NCBI GenBank assembly: GCA_002633025.1
Contig: NMRB01001943.1
Coordinates: forward strand, 65,961-129,960
Direction: 5' to 3'
Source of the DNA: Notospermus geniculatus
Lineage: Eukaryota > Nemertea > Pilidiophora > Heteronemertea > Lineidae
Length of the DNA stretch: 64,000 nt
Below are positions 57,101-64,000 of this stretch, in pieces. The position numbers and the translations under genes were made by a program. How positions within the stretch are numbered: position 1 is the stretch's first letter; every line of letters begins with the position of its first letter. Under the pieces are notes generated by a model that made no database searches, was not told the origin of the DNA, and saw only the letters and a list, made by a program, of their open reading frames with translations.

Positions 57101-60100
57101 AATCCCGCGGCGCTACTGTCCGTTCCGGTGGCGCCGCCGCGAGAGTGGAGCGGCGAAGACGGGAACCGGTCTAAAATCTGTGTTGTTTGCACTTACTGTG
57201 ACAAACCTCGTCCTATGGCACATCGATATGTTCCAGTATTGTCTTGGGGACGGAATTCCCCAGGCTCAAGTGATTGACCAAAGAATGGACCAAATTCAGC
57301 TGAAGTCACAATACCTGGCACCTCTCTTTAACCCTCCACACTCCTCTAACTCATCCGATCACCCGTAGTCATAGAAACATAACACAATGCAACCAGAGTG
57401 ACACATCTGTCCATCTGCATCTTCCATAAACTCCCTACGCAGTTGTGATCCGCGTCCCTTTTGGATTACTCGCTCTCCACAACTGCTTCACTTCGTAGAT
57501 GTCGCCGCGTTTGGTCAACAGGTGGCGTCAGGGCCTGGCGCGAGTTTTATAGCCTATCAGCACGCTGCTTTCAGAACTCTCTGGCCCGTTGGCAAAGGAT
57601 GTTCTTGTGCTACCATGGCAACTAGATTACACGATCTGCTCAGCCAATGAAAAAGTGTCTCAGGCCAGCTTGGTTACGGGTTGCTCGGCGCTGTCATTGG
57701 TCGACTCTCTCACCGCCATCTGTTGACCAAACGTGGCGAATTTTACGAAGTGACGCAGTGTGGAGAGCGGGTTTACCGAAGGGGCGCGGTACACAACTGC
57801 GTAGGGAGTTTACATCTTCCAATACATCTGAGATTTTTTGTTTTTTACTCCTGGTTGGCCCTTTGTGTATACATGTACCTTCTCTAAGTCTGACTGTTTG
57901 CGGTTTGCAGCTGGGTTTTTTGTGATATTAACATGCATCAGTGCATGGTGAATCTAATACCCAGAATATATTGAGAAAGCCATAATAACAACGATTTGAA
58001 GCATTACTAGGACAATGTAGGCTACAGCAGGAATGGCCAGATTTTGTGGAACACCCTCAAATTTTTATTAGATTTTTCCGTCAGGGCCGAAGGCATAGCA
58101 TTATTGGCCCTGGTAAGTATGGAAGAGGCCATCTCAAGCTACTCATGTTCCTCACTTGGATGAGGTCTTTTACTTGCCCTTGCAAAGGAACAAGGTACAA
58201 GGCACCATGGCTTACTGTCCCATGCGACGGACTGAATAGCCAGGGACGATTAATCCCATATGACTGGGGATTCGAACGCGGGACCTGCCGCTTGATTAGC
58301 GGACGTGATAACCACAAGGCTATCAAGGGGCCAATGCCCATAACATGATGAAGGCCAAGGAGGAATAATGACTTGGAATTTTAGAATTGTGCCATTAAAT
58401 AATTGGAAATGTCTTCAAAAACACTGCACGACACACAAGTCTACTAATACACCAACCTGCATTGTTTCACAGAAAAACGTAGAATAGTTTAGCTTAGGCT
58501 GGGTTTACATAGAGCGTGTCGATACACGGAAGACACGCTACGGTACGCGTAGATATTACGACACGCCCACACGGCGGTTTACATAGGCCTTCATCGTGTC
58601 GTTATCATTTGACACGGTGCCTCGAGTTTTGGCATTATTTTCATTAGTTCTCATGCATTTTGTGATGCAAATAAGAAAACATGCGATATTTGATGAGGAA
58701 ACATCCTAAAATGCCCATCTCCGTACTTCGAAACAACGCAAGATCTTCCCACGAAGTCAGCACACGCCTGAAAGAACGAGCATGTCCGTTCTCTTCAAAA
58801 CGTGTCTATACGCCACGATCTACGACTACGTAACCCCACGCGTATAGATCAATGTAAACGGCATATTGAATAATCCATTGTCAGTTAATCATTACACGCG
58901 TATGTCAACGTACCGTGTCGCGTATTCGTGTTTCGTGTGGTTCTATGTAAACCCAGCCTTAGAGAAACCAAAGACAATTTTCGTGACGTCCCTTACGTTT
59001 GAACACAAATTCTGAAATGTACATATTTGAATAATATTGACTGCATGATATTGCATTCCGTTGTATCATAGATATGGTTTTGTCATCAACATCGTATGAC
59101 CAGATAACCTATTTGGCAAAGAGTGAAGTCCAAGTTGACTTAAAAGCGCAAACAAGTGCTGGAATTGCCCCTGCGGCTAAACTTCCTACGCAGTTGTGAG
59201 TCGCGCCCCCTTCGGTTTACTCGCTCTCCACAACTACTTTACTTCGTGGAAGTCGCCGCGTTTGGTCAACAGATGGCGTCAGGGCCTGGCGCGAGTTTTA
59301 CAGCCTATCAACACGCTGCTTTCAGAACTCTTTGGCCCGTTGGCAACGGATGTTCTTGTGCTACCATGGCTACGAACCGCTCGGCCAGTCTCAGGCCAGC
59401 TTGGTTACCGGTTGCTCGGCGCTCTCATTGGTCGACTCTCTCAGCGCCATCTGTTGAACAAACGCGGCGAATTTTACGAAATTAAGCAGTTGTGGAGAGC
59501 GGGTAAACCGAAGGGGGCGCGGTACACAACTGCGTAGGGAGTTTACCCTGCAGCGTGCTCAACAAGAGTCTCCTCTGAGTTCTACATCGAACATCGCAAC
59601 TGCCTTATGATCGCATCATATCGAATTAAATGAATCTTCTGTCCCCTCTGGTTAAATTAAAAGAATCTTCTATCCCGTCTTGGTGAAAGGGAAACCTGAA
59701 TAACATTCAAGGGCTTTAATCCTTACATTTGTTACAATGTGCTCGTCACACTCTCTTCTCATTTAACAATACTTTTCCCTAAAAAAGAAAGAATGTCTTC
59801 TAAATTACTTGACGCGCAATGCGATGTCAGTTTTCAGACCAAGCGCCCATGACATTTTGCGCCTGCTTCGCCGCCATGTTTGATTTCATGTCGTCACGTG
59901 ACTTACGTTTTCTATCTTCTTTTTCAGCACGCTGGTGAGAGTGAAAAGTGTTTATTCGTAGAAAAGTTGACCGACGAAGACTTTATTCAGTACGAATCGG
60001 TGGCGAATCCACTTTGGTACATAGGATTCAAGAAAAATGGCAAACCGTTGAAAGGTTATGATACAGCCAATCCGCGGCGACGAAGGTGCTTTTTGTTTCT

Positions 60101-60233
60101 AAAGAAAAACATTGAGAAGAAAAGAAACAGGGGGCCTGTGCAAGGCCCCGATGGTGTGGATTTCGGCAAACTCACTTGGCATTTAAGTAACCGACAACGG
60201 CATCGATCGTCTAAAAGATCACGAGCCCCATGA
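39012..60233 (+). CDS. fgf: FGF family ligand (FGF8/17/18-like), 3' two coding exons
   Basis: A secreted growth factor that binds FGF receptor tyrosine kinases and heparan sulphate. Seen: two plus-strand exons, 39012-39124 and 59928-60233, that join in phase 0 (CGG|CAC). Together they encode the middle and C-terminal parts of the beta-trefoil: FGTRIRIQGERSKMFLCFNK, RGRLIAR, then KCLFVEKLTDEDF, LWYIGFKKNGKPLKGYDT and a basic tail (RQRHRSSKRSR). The FG(T/S)R(I/V)R(I/V)G and NK(R/K)G(R/K)LIA motifs and the exon border just after them match the FGF8/17/18 group best; other invertebrate FGFs remain possible. The exon(s) for signal peptide and first strands (the YQLYSR-like region) were not found, so the gene is partial here. 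The intron is 20.8 kb. Confidence 0.9.
39290..39418. mobile_element. Foldback GGAGTTTTCGCAAAGCC copy 1
   Basis: Arms GAGAGTTTTCGCAAAGCCC...GAAACGCCAACG and mirror CGTTGGCGTTTC...AAAACTCTC. Directly joined to copy 2. Confidence 0.88.
39419..39549. mobile_element. Foldback GGAGTTTTCGCAAAGCC copy 2
   Basis: TAGGGAGTTTTCGCAAAGCC ... GGCTTTGCGAAAACTCCCTA; TA on both ends. Head-to-tail with copy 1. Confidence 0.9.
39645..40025 (+). repeat. R1 repeat split by a SINE insertion
   Basis: R1 sequence runs to GACACTGACGCTTT (39768) and resumes at TTTGATATGATAATGTTGG (about 39947). Between them, about 39769-39946, is a tRNA-derived SINE with TTTGGCCTAGTGGCTAAGGC (A box) and GGTTCGAATCTGG (B box). Confidence 0.85.
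40026..41073. other. No gene recognised (FGF intron)
   Basis: Unique-looking intronic sequence. Short runs of AGAAAGCAAG repeats at about 41018-41050 only. Confidence 0.5.
41074..41439 (+). other. Cys-rich open frame, uncertain
   Basis: A 121-codon frame starting with CLTVCEECHVKEPRKF and ENVCMCCRSI: seven Cys and one His in about 30 residues, reminiscent of a zinc-binding PHD/RING-like knuckle, followed by a Ser/Lys-rich stretch. The first ATG is at 41143, after the Cys cluster, so if real it is an internal exon or part of a retroelement. No homologue recognised. Confidence 0.2.
41889..41975 (+). repeat. Dispersed repeat also at 36296-36385
   Basis: GAGAGACCATGACTATTCGA and TTACAATAGCGGGCTTGTTT, then TGCATTCCTAGGACGCTGAC; about 90% alike in both places by eye. 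Confidence 0.85.
41989..42250 (+). mobile_element. SINE-A, full copy
   Basis: tRNA-like head AGCCTAGTGGTTATCACGTC, B box GGTTCGAATCCAACC, body GGGCAAGTAAAAGACCCCAT, tail GGGCCAATAATGCTTTGGCT. The best preserved copy. Confidence 0.93.
42292..42443. mobile_element. Foldback GGAGGTTTAGAAATCAAACG copy 2
   Basis: AAGGAGGTTTAGAAATCAAA...GTTAACGACAGCG and mirror ending GAACCTCCCTT, sister of 32979-33126. Confidence 0.88.
42444..43536. other. No gene recognised (FGF intron)
   Basis: Open frames exist (for example 43271-43669) but overlap the MITE that follows and show no known motif. Confidence 0.5.
43537..43960. mobile_element. MITE CATTCCA / GATATCTCCGCAACGG copy 2
   Basis: Ends CATTCCACATCCGAGTGGCG and CCACTCGAAAGTGGAATG, same long TIRs as 31287-31706, central segment in opposite orientation. 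Confidence 0.9.
44559..44775. mobile_element. Compound foldback AAGCCTGCCACAC, 10-bp TSD
   Basis: Ends AAGCCTGCCACACACTGGAG and CTCCAGTGTGCGGCAGGCTT. The hairpin motif GAGCTATCTGCTGAGCAAA occurs four times in alternating sense. AACTTCTGTT is duplicated at 44549-44558 and 44776-44785. Confidence 0.88.
45391..45922. other. Assembly gap (532 N)
   Basis: Entered through a run of at least 16 G. The right side opens inside SINE-A, so part of the hidden sequence is SINE. Confidence 0.99.
45923..46160 (+). mobile_element. SINE-A, body duplicated, head in gap
   Basis: GGGCAAGTAAAAGACCCCAT occurs at 45923 and again at 46050, with TCGCATGGGACAGTAAGCCG between: two tandem bodies and one tail, the same arrangement as 11925-12265. 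Confidence 0.88.
46161..49420. other. No gene recognised (FGF intron)
   Basis: Unique-looking. At 48361-48404 TTTGTTTCAGCCCCCCCCC is repeated across an N (48381), a likely assembly duplication. Frames such as 47106-47471 and 48502-48852 lack known motifs. Confidence 0.5.
49421..49817. mobile_element. Foldback element E copy 3
   Basis: AGGGAGGTTTCGCAAATCTG ... CAGATTTGCGAAACCTCCC with the shared core TATCGCCTGTTGCAAGAGCG. Confidence 0.9.
49918..49949. mobile_element. 32-bp palindrome, relative of 25899-25926
   Basis: CAAAAATTCATAAGC, two bases TC, then the exact mirror arm. TACATG lies before it (49912-49917) and, after one G, again (49951-49956). Confidence 0.7.
50944..51093. mobile_element. 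Foldback GGGCCGTATGCACC
   Basis: GGGCCGTATGCACCAAGCAA...GTTGAGCCACAACTTTTCC and mirror ending GGCGCATACGGCCC; nearly the whole 150 bp pairs. It explains the 166-codon frame that runs through it. Confidence 0.85.
51178..51212. repeat. (CCCCCA)n microsatellite
   Basis: Five or so units of CCCCCA. Confidence 0.95.
51580..51925. repeat. GC-rich foldback of GCGACCGCGACC units
   Basis: Blocks of GCGACCGCGACCGCGGCACC on the left and CGGTGCCGCGGTCGCGGTCG on the right, with inner ends GTTTATACACAACGCGACC and GCGCTCTGTATAAACGGGCC. Dense CpG, one N at 51607. Read as a TIR element with simple-repeat arms. Confidence 0.75.
52478..52514. repeat. (GTGTGG)n microsatellite
   Basis: About six tandem GTGTGG units. 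Confidence 0.95.
52934..53411. mobile_element. TAGACTGGTTCCC element, host of a nested MITE
   Basis: Ends TAGACTGGTTCCCGTCTTTG and AAAGACGGGAACCAGTCTA. Flanks AACAGACGT and AGCAGACGT form a 9-bp TSD with one mismatch. Interrupted by 52992-53348. Confidence 0.88.
52992..53348. mobile_element. CAACCTCGTTCCCAGG MITE, nested, 9-bp TSD
   Basis: Long TIRs CAACCTCGTTCCCAGGAGTC...GGGTGCTTCAC and the mirror. ATTTTGTTG is exactly duplicated at 52983-52991 and 53349-53357. A short frame from about 53030 (MAGASPTPGFSFSFGFNAFD) lies inside and is probably chance. Confidence 0.92.
53412..54344. other. No gene recognised (FGF intron)
   Basis: Contains a small hairpin TCATAGATTAATCTATG at about 53515-53560, otherwise unremarkable. 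Confidence 0.5.
54345..54545. repeat. Degenerate ATATCTGATGATGA repeat
   Basis: Tandem variants of GATATCTGATGATGATGTCA (about 20-30 bp). In one frame they read as Asp/Ile/Ser repeats, which is a consequence of the repeat rather than a gene. Confidence 0.85.
55369..55647 (+). CDS. Hypothetical 92-aa ORF in the FGF intron
   Basis: ATG-started, 92 codons, TGA. Balanced composition (HHRFYAVLPIQAYHGCRG, RRCVRDSNAVTENLKIEARV, RTDVRPGQEIF). The C-terminal part weakly recalls the end of a SET domain (Arg-Arg-x-C...x-N-A-v ... a-v-x-x-d-I-x-x-G-x-E-I), but the NHSC core motif is not intact and the rest does not match, so no function is assigned. Could be an exon of a nested gene, a retrocopy fragment or chance. 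It stands alone, with no clear splice partner. Confidence 0.3.
   Translation: MDGSTALSVIDLGDREHHRFYAVLPIQAYHGCRGIVHEVYLWSSDEKKVYHRRCVRDSNAVTENLKIEARVRTDVRPGQEIFANLFLKYWFY
55648..56196. other. No gene recognised
   Basis: Nothing beyond short A runs at about 55738-55770. Confidence 0.5.
56197..56250. mobile_element. TAGACTGGTTCCC family, 54-bp minimal hairpin
   Basis: TAGCCTGGTTCCCTGGCCAC and its mirror GTGGCCAGGGAACCAGTCTA, meeting almost without a loop. ACATCACAC is duplicated exactly on both sides (56188-56196, 56251-56259). Confidence 0.88.
56340..56678. mobile_element. TAGACTGGTTCCC element with nested insertion
   Basis: Ends TAGACTGGTTCCCGTCTTTA and AGAGACGGGAACCAGTCTA; flanks TCGGAAATG / TCGAAAATG (9 bp, one mismatch). 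Interrupted by 56403-56631. Confidence 0.88.
56403..56631. mobile_element. Foldback carrying a 23-bp minisatellite, 12-bp TSD
   Basis: AATAAAATGGTAAAAGTTCT...GCACTCCTTCAAC, then about five units of AGTTAAAAGTTAAAATTTAA(CAC), then the mirror arm. AATTCGTAATTC lies on both sides (56391-56402, 56632-56643). Confidence 0.85.
57074..57173. mobile_element. TAGACTGGTTCCC family, 100-bp copy
   Basis: TAGATTGGTTCCCGTCTTTG ... GAAGACGGGAACCGGTCTA around GCGCTACTGTCCGTTCCGG. The flanks share AAATC only. Confidence 0.82.
57427..57812. mobile_element. TIR element AAACTCCCTACGCAGTTGTG copy 1
   Basis: Long inverted repeats ending CACAACTGCGTAGGGAGTTT. Left arm has TCAACAGGTGGCGTC (about 57515-57529), right arm CGCCATCTGTTGACC (about 57714-57728). 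Sister copy at 59178. Confidence 0.9.
58068..58330 (-). mobile_element. SINE-A, reverse copy
   Basis: Tail AGATTTTTCCGTCAGGGCCG first, body CTTGGATGAGGTCTTTTACT, then B box complement GGGGATTCGAACGCGGGACC and AACCACAAGGCTATCAA. Confidence 0.92.
58497..58958. mobile_element. Harbinger-like MITE GGCTGGGTTTACATAGAGC
   Basis: Ends GGCTGGGTTTACATAGAGCG and TTCTATGTAAACCCAGCC, TTA at 58494-58496 and 58959-58961. CGTGTCG-type motifs repeat inside. Confidence 0.88.
59178..59545. mobile_element. TIR element AAACTCCCTACGCAGTTGTG copy 2
   Basis: Same element as 57427-57812 (shared GCGTTTGGTCAACAG and GCGAGTTTTA stretches), about 380 bp upstream of the FGF terminal exon. Confidence 0.9.
59928..60233 (+). 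CDS. fgf: FGF terminal coding exon
   Basis: Acceptor TCTTCTTTTTCAG before 59928; 101 codons, then TGA. Includes the family-conserved Cys in EKCLFVEK, the WYIGFKKNGKP loop and FLFLKKN. The tail after it is longer and more basic than needed for the trefoil and does not resemble the vertebrate FGF8 tail; it may add heparin affinity (inference). AATAAA at 61270-61275 is a possible poly(A) signal, about 1.04 kb after the stop. Confidence 0.93.
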   Translation, partial: HAGESEKCLFVEKLTDEDFIQYESVANPLWYIGFKKNGKPLKGYDTANPRRRRCFLFLKKNIEKKRNRGPVQGPDGVDFGKLTWHLSNRQRHRSSKRSRAP

Positions 60234-61406
60234 CCAGTATAAAGAGCGACTTATATCATATCATCACTGCCAAAGTATGCGGGTCTGAATGGCCAGAGTG
60301 ATTCGCCATTTTGGATCTGCCGTGGATTACGTCATACTCCTCAGCCAATGATGGCGGACGGAGTTCTGATTCACGTCGATTGTAGCTTGCAGCGTTGCTC
60401 GGTTCGCAATGCTTGGATTGTGTGATTAGCTCAGGGGAAGCCAGCGGCCATATTGAAATCTGAGTGGACGCCATGTTCGTCAGTTCTAATGGCGTTATAC
60501 GGACGTCATAAGCTGTTTCCAACCACGTGATTGGTGTTGTGAGAGACCTGTACGTCAGTTCAAAACGTCGACTGATCGGCAACACCAGCTCCTCCCGAAG
60601 TGGAGAAACCGGTACGAAAGTGGCTTACGGTTATTTATTTGAACGCAATATTCTAATTGAAATGCATTTATTCCTGACGACTATATAGTCCTCAAGCTGG
60701 GGTTGGATACCTCGAAAATTTAACTAGATGACTGTGTTGTGGTAACTGTTGACATCGTCGGACTGTGAAATACTCCGCGCGATTTTGTACCTTCCGTGTG
60801 CTAGAATCTTCACGTAGAACTCGTTCGCTGAATTATTCTTATGTGTAGACTAACGTACCCTGATGTATTGTGTCGTGTCTACCTCTCTTTAACACATGTG
60901 CCGGGTCATGAAACAACATACGATGTAACATCATTACGTCATTACACCATAGTATTTCAGGATTAGTATAATGTCATTTTCCGGATGTTATGTCATACAA
61001 TATTACGTCATATATTACGTGATAGTAATTTTAAATGAGATCTTCAAAATGGCGTCGGGTTGGATGAAGTTTCTTGAGGTGGCCATAGAGGGCGCACTTT
61101 GTTAACTTTATATTTTTTGTATTTTTCTATTTCGCGTCGGTGTTTGATGCCCCCCTCTTCGAGTGTATATAACTATTGTATCTGATTTCTTCTGCACACC
61201 AGATGGGTTGAAGTGGGAACAGGCCAAGTAGGTGTACATAGATTGACAAAAATCTTTCTGATTGCTGGAAATAAATTGCACGTCACTTTGCAATCTCGCT
61301 AGGAGATGTCGTAGCCGGGCAGTTTCTGAAAGTTTTTCGTTATGCGGGAAGTTTGATTGTGGGTTCGAAGGGTGGCACATTTTGTGGCGTCAAAACACTG
61401 CTTAAA
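60234..61406. other. FGF 3' flank, no further gene
   Basis: No exon recognised. AATAAA at 61270-61275 is the only canonical poly(A) signal noticed in the first 1.2 kb. Confidence 0.5.
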
Positions 61407-61614
61407 GGCCTCCATACACTGCATGAAAAATGTCGAAACGAGTCACTACAATAGTCCGTTCGACAATATTTGATCTTGACTAGCAAAGTGTCGCACCGTT
61501 CTCGAAAAACATCAGAAAACTTCGACATTTTGTGGAATGTTGTCGCATGAAGTATTTTCGAACGGACTATTGTTCTCACTCATTTCGACAGTTGTCATGC
61601 AGTGTGTGGAGGCC
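61407..61614. mobile_element. Harbinger-like MITE GGCCTCCATACACTGCATG
   Basis: GGCCTCCATACACTGCATGA...GTCGAA and mirror TCATGCAGTGTGTGGAGGCC, outer bases TTAAA / TTAAG. Confidence 0.82.
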
Positions 61615-63033
61615 TTAAGTCACTGTGATTGCCCCCCCCCCTCACCCACCCTGAATATCATGCCTTTTTCTTCATTTTCGGCTTGTAGGATCAACGGTGG
61701 TAGTTGTAGATCAGAAATGGTATGCTAGCATGCTAGGTCAGTTTTTAAGGGGGGCAAGTTGGCTGTCTTTAAATTAAGCCCTTACCAAGGGACTTTTTTC
61801 TAGTTTGGAAATTAGGAAGCGCCACGAATCATCGAGTTATCCAAGTAAAGAATCCCGACATGTGATATTTTGGGGTGATTAGGGACATTTCCGCACCTCA
61901 CTGACAAAGTTAACTCAGTTTTTGAGGATTGGTGTGATCTTTGTTAAGAGAACGGGCCAGTATAGGGTTTGAATTTTCGACCCCACCCACAAGATTTTCC
62001 CACAGGCCTAGGTGTTCTGTCTTTGAAGTCAGTTCGCAGTTGTTGTTTTTTCGTTCGCGATGCTGATTGGGGAAGAATCGTGGGGCTTAGTTATTACATG
62101 TATGTCATCGTTGTATACAAATATTTTCCTTATTTTCATATTCCGAGCGTGAAGACTGGGCTATGGCTAATGCTAATACATCCCTGCACTCGATTGTGTT
62201 GCTAGAGTTTTCGACGAATTTCCAAAATTTGGAATTTTCTGAAAATTTGTTACCGGTCACAGAAATACTAGGTGCATGTCGCTCAAAAGGTGAGCCTCAA
62301 CGAACTAAGATGACACCAGGAGAGAATGGAAGAAATAGATTATTTCAGATTTCATAACAGACAATACTGAAACTGACAAACATTTGGCGTCAACCTGTCA
62401 AGCTCAGAGTGACACCTGCCTGGCTTTTCTGTGACGGGTCACATTTTGGAAATCTGACCGTTTTGAGAAAATTCCGAAAATGATTAACTAAAAAGCTTTA
62501 TCTAAAAGTATTCAGAACAGAACACCTGAAATTATCAAAAACATTTCGGAAAATATTCGAAGTGTTAAAATGTCTGCGATTGGTTGAGGAACTTCTACAA
62601 AACGAATGGAGTAAGAATGAATTACGTCACAATTTTCGGGGATATACTTTTGACGCTCTCACTATTTCGTATTAGTAGTTTTTAAGCCCTTGTTCCCGCG
62701 GCTGGACCCCTCATATTGCGCGAAGGCCACGGGGCTGCCGAAGAACTCATCATAACGTCCTCGGGAAGACTTGAATACCCCCTAAATACTCTAGTCAGCG
62801 TTTTAAACTTCCACAGAAGCCCTGGAATGTCTGTACGATGTCCTGCTCGGGATTGACTCGTAGAATCTTTTGGCTAGAGTCGAACAGGAGGGGACTTCTA
62901 CAGATCCCTGCTCCAGAGATGACACCCATGACAGGTGCAAGGTATCTGACAGGCAAAATTCGGGGGGACAGACATATGAATAAACCCAATGCCATTTCTG
63001 GGCATCTTCGTCCTTCTGGGTAAGCAGAACGAA
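61615..63033. other. No gene recognised
   Basis: Open frames are short and motif-free. A C run lies at 61632. Confidence 0.5.
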
Positions 63034-63126
63034 TAGTGAGTTTTCACAAAGCCCCCGAAACGCCAACGTGAACGCCAATCCCATACGTTCGCGTTGGCGT
63101 TTCGGGGGCTTTGCGAAAACTCTCTA
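63034..63126. mobile_element. Foldback GGAGTTTTCGCAAAGCC copy 3
   Basis: AGTGAGTTTTCACAAAGCCC...CGAAACGCCAACG and mirror ending GCGAAAACTCTCTA. Confidence 0.88.
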
Positions 63127-63127
63127 A

Positions 63128-63267
63128 GGGTGGGTGCACACTAGAAGCGATTCGCCAAGCGATTTGGAATCGCACGCGAATTGCTTTTGTTTGGGAGGCA
63201 TTGCGGCATGAAATAACAAAGAATCATCGCATGCGTTGGGCGAATCGCATGTAGTGTATACCCACCC
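63128..63267. mobile_element. MITE GGGTGGGTGCACACTAG
   Basis: GGGTGGGTGCACACTAGAAG...CGATTCGCC and mirror GGCGAATCGCATGTAGTGTA...TACCCACCC; outside TAA (left) and TTAA (right). Touches the preceding foldback. Confidence 0.82.
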
Positions 63268-63382
63268 TTAAGCCGGAGACACATACAAACGTTTATCGCA
63301 TTGCGATTGTCGCGTCCGTTTATTGCATGCCATGAACAGATGTCAACAATGATGCGGCGGCCATGACACATTCAAGCTTAAA

Positions 63383-64000
63383 GCCTAGTTTATACTTCGA
63401 CGCACGACCATCGGCGTCCGACGCCCGATCAAAATGTGGACGCCGACATCGTCGTGTTGATACATACTCCAGCGTTCCTCTGCGATTGCCGTCGGCGTCA
63501 GGACGCACGACTCCCTGGCGTGCGATTTTCCAGAGTTCAACCAATAGGAGCAGTCAGCCGCGCATATTGCTAACAGATGGCAGCACAGTCTTAGCGGACC
63601 AAATGTACAGGAAATCTATTATGATCGCTGCTCGATCGATAATGACTGGGTCCGCTAGATGCATTGAATTGGGCCCTAGTGACACCTAGTGGTCAACTCG
63701 CTGACAGCTCCTATTTGAACTCTCTGCGTCCGATCGCGGCGACCTACCAATGAATGAAGAGTTTTGTGGTCATGGGATCAAAGGCTCATGTTTATGCATT
63801 GAATTCCAATGCCACGGCGGTATTCCGGAGTTGAAAATAGGTTACGCCCATGTTACGTTATGACTCATGTAACTAAATCTTATCGCCAGAGCATTCACAC
63901 TCCCGCGATAGGACGCGGACAAAATCGCACGACGGGATCGGCGTCCAACGCAAGATCGCGCGTCGGACGCCGGCGATGGTCGTGCGTCGAAGTATAAACT
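63383..64000. mobile_element. TIR element GCCTAGTTTATACTTCGACGC, cut by window end
   Basis: AGTTTATACTTCGACGCACG...CATCGGCGTCCGACGC on the left and the mirror up to the last base on the right. Hosts the 173-bp element at 63543-63715. Confidence 0.85.
63543..63715. mobile_element. 173-bp element AATAGGAGCAGTCAGC copy 2
   Basis: Same length as 35205-35377 with a single A/G difference (GATCGATAATGAC here, GATCGATAGTGAC there). Nested in the TIR element 63383-64000. Confidence 0.9.

Overview
The window is eukaryotic and animal. Genes are spread over tens of kilobases in small phase-matched exons with GT/AG borders. The rest is packed with short inverted-repeat DNA transposons (MITEs), tRNA-derived SINEs, minisatellites and scaffold gaps. 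Two protein families are recognisable: the ciliary CH-domain protein SPEF1 and a fibroblast growth factor closest in motif to the FGF8/17/18 group. Together with the strong excess of the octamer TAGGCCTA, this suggests a marine invertebrate deuterostome (hemichordate, echinoderm or amphioxus-like). The species itself cannot be read from the sequence.

Layout. (1) 1.98-22.73 kb, minus strand: a complete SPEF1 gene of six coding exons (106, 112, 242, 61, 109 and 162 nt). Every splice phase fits and the predicted protein is 263 aa. Its introns (0.8-8.7 kb) are full of nested MITEs. (2) 22.87-23.10 kb, plus strand: an unrecognised 77-aa ORF starting 141 bp from the SPEF1 start codon, head to head with it. 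(3) 23.1-39.0 kb: no recognised gene; SINEs, MITEs, a foldback element carrying a minisatellite, and a possible LTR or promoter at about 36.6-37.3 kb. (4) 39.01-60.23 kb, plus strand: the last two coding exons of an FGF gene separated by a 20.8-kb intron. The exon(s) for the N-terminal part were not found with confidence. A 92-aa orphan ORF and a Cys-rich open frame lie inside this intron. (5) 60.2-64.0 kb: FGF 3' flank, then several more inverted-repeat elements, the last running off the window end.

The most unusual content is the mobile DNA. Several families can be defined from the window alone by their terminal inverted repeats and target-site duplications (TSDs): a GGCC-ended group with TTA/TAA TSDs (PIF/Harbinger-like), a TAGACTGGTTCCC group with 9-bp TSDs, a MITE for which the pre-insertion site is also present in the window, and a 28-32-bp perfect palindrome that seems to have inserted by itself. 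At least four otherwise unrelated MITE families carry a CTCF-core-like motif, three of them as convergent pairs. No prokaryotic, CRISPR or phage features are present. SPEF1 (cilia) and FGF (signalling) are neighbours but nothing here shows that they work together.
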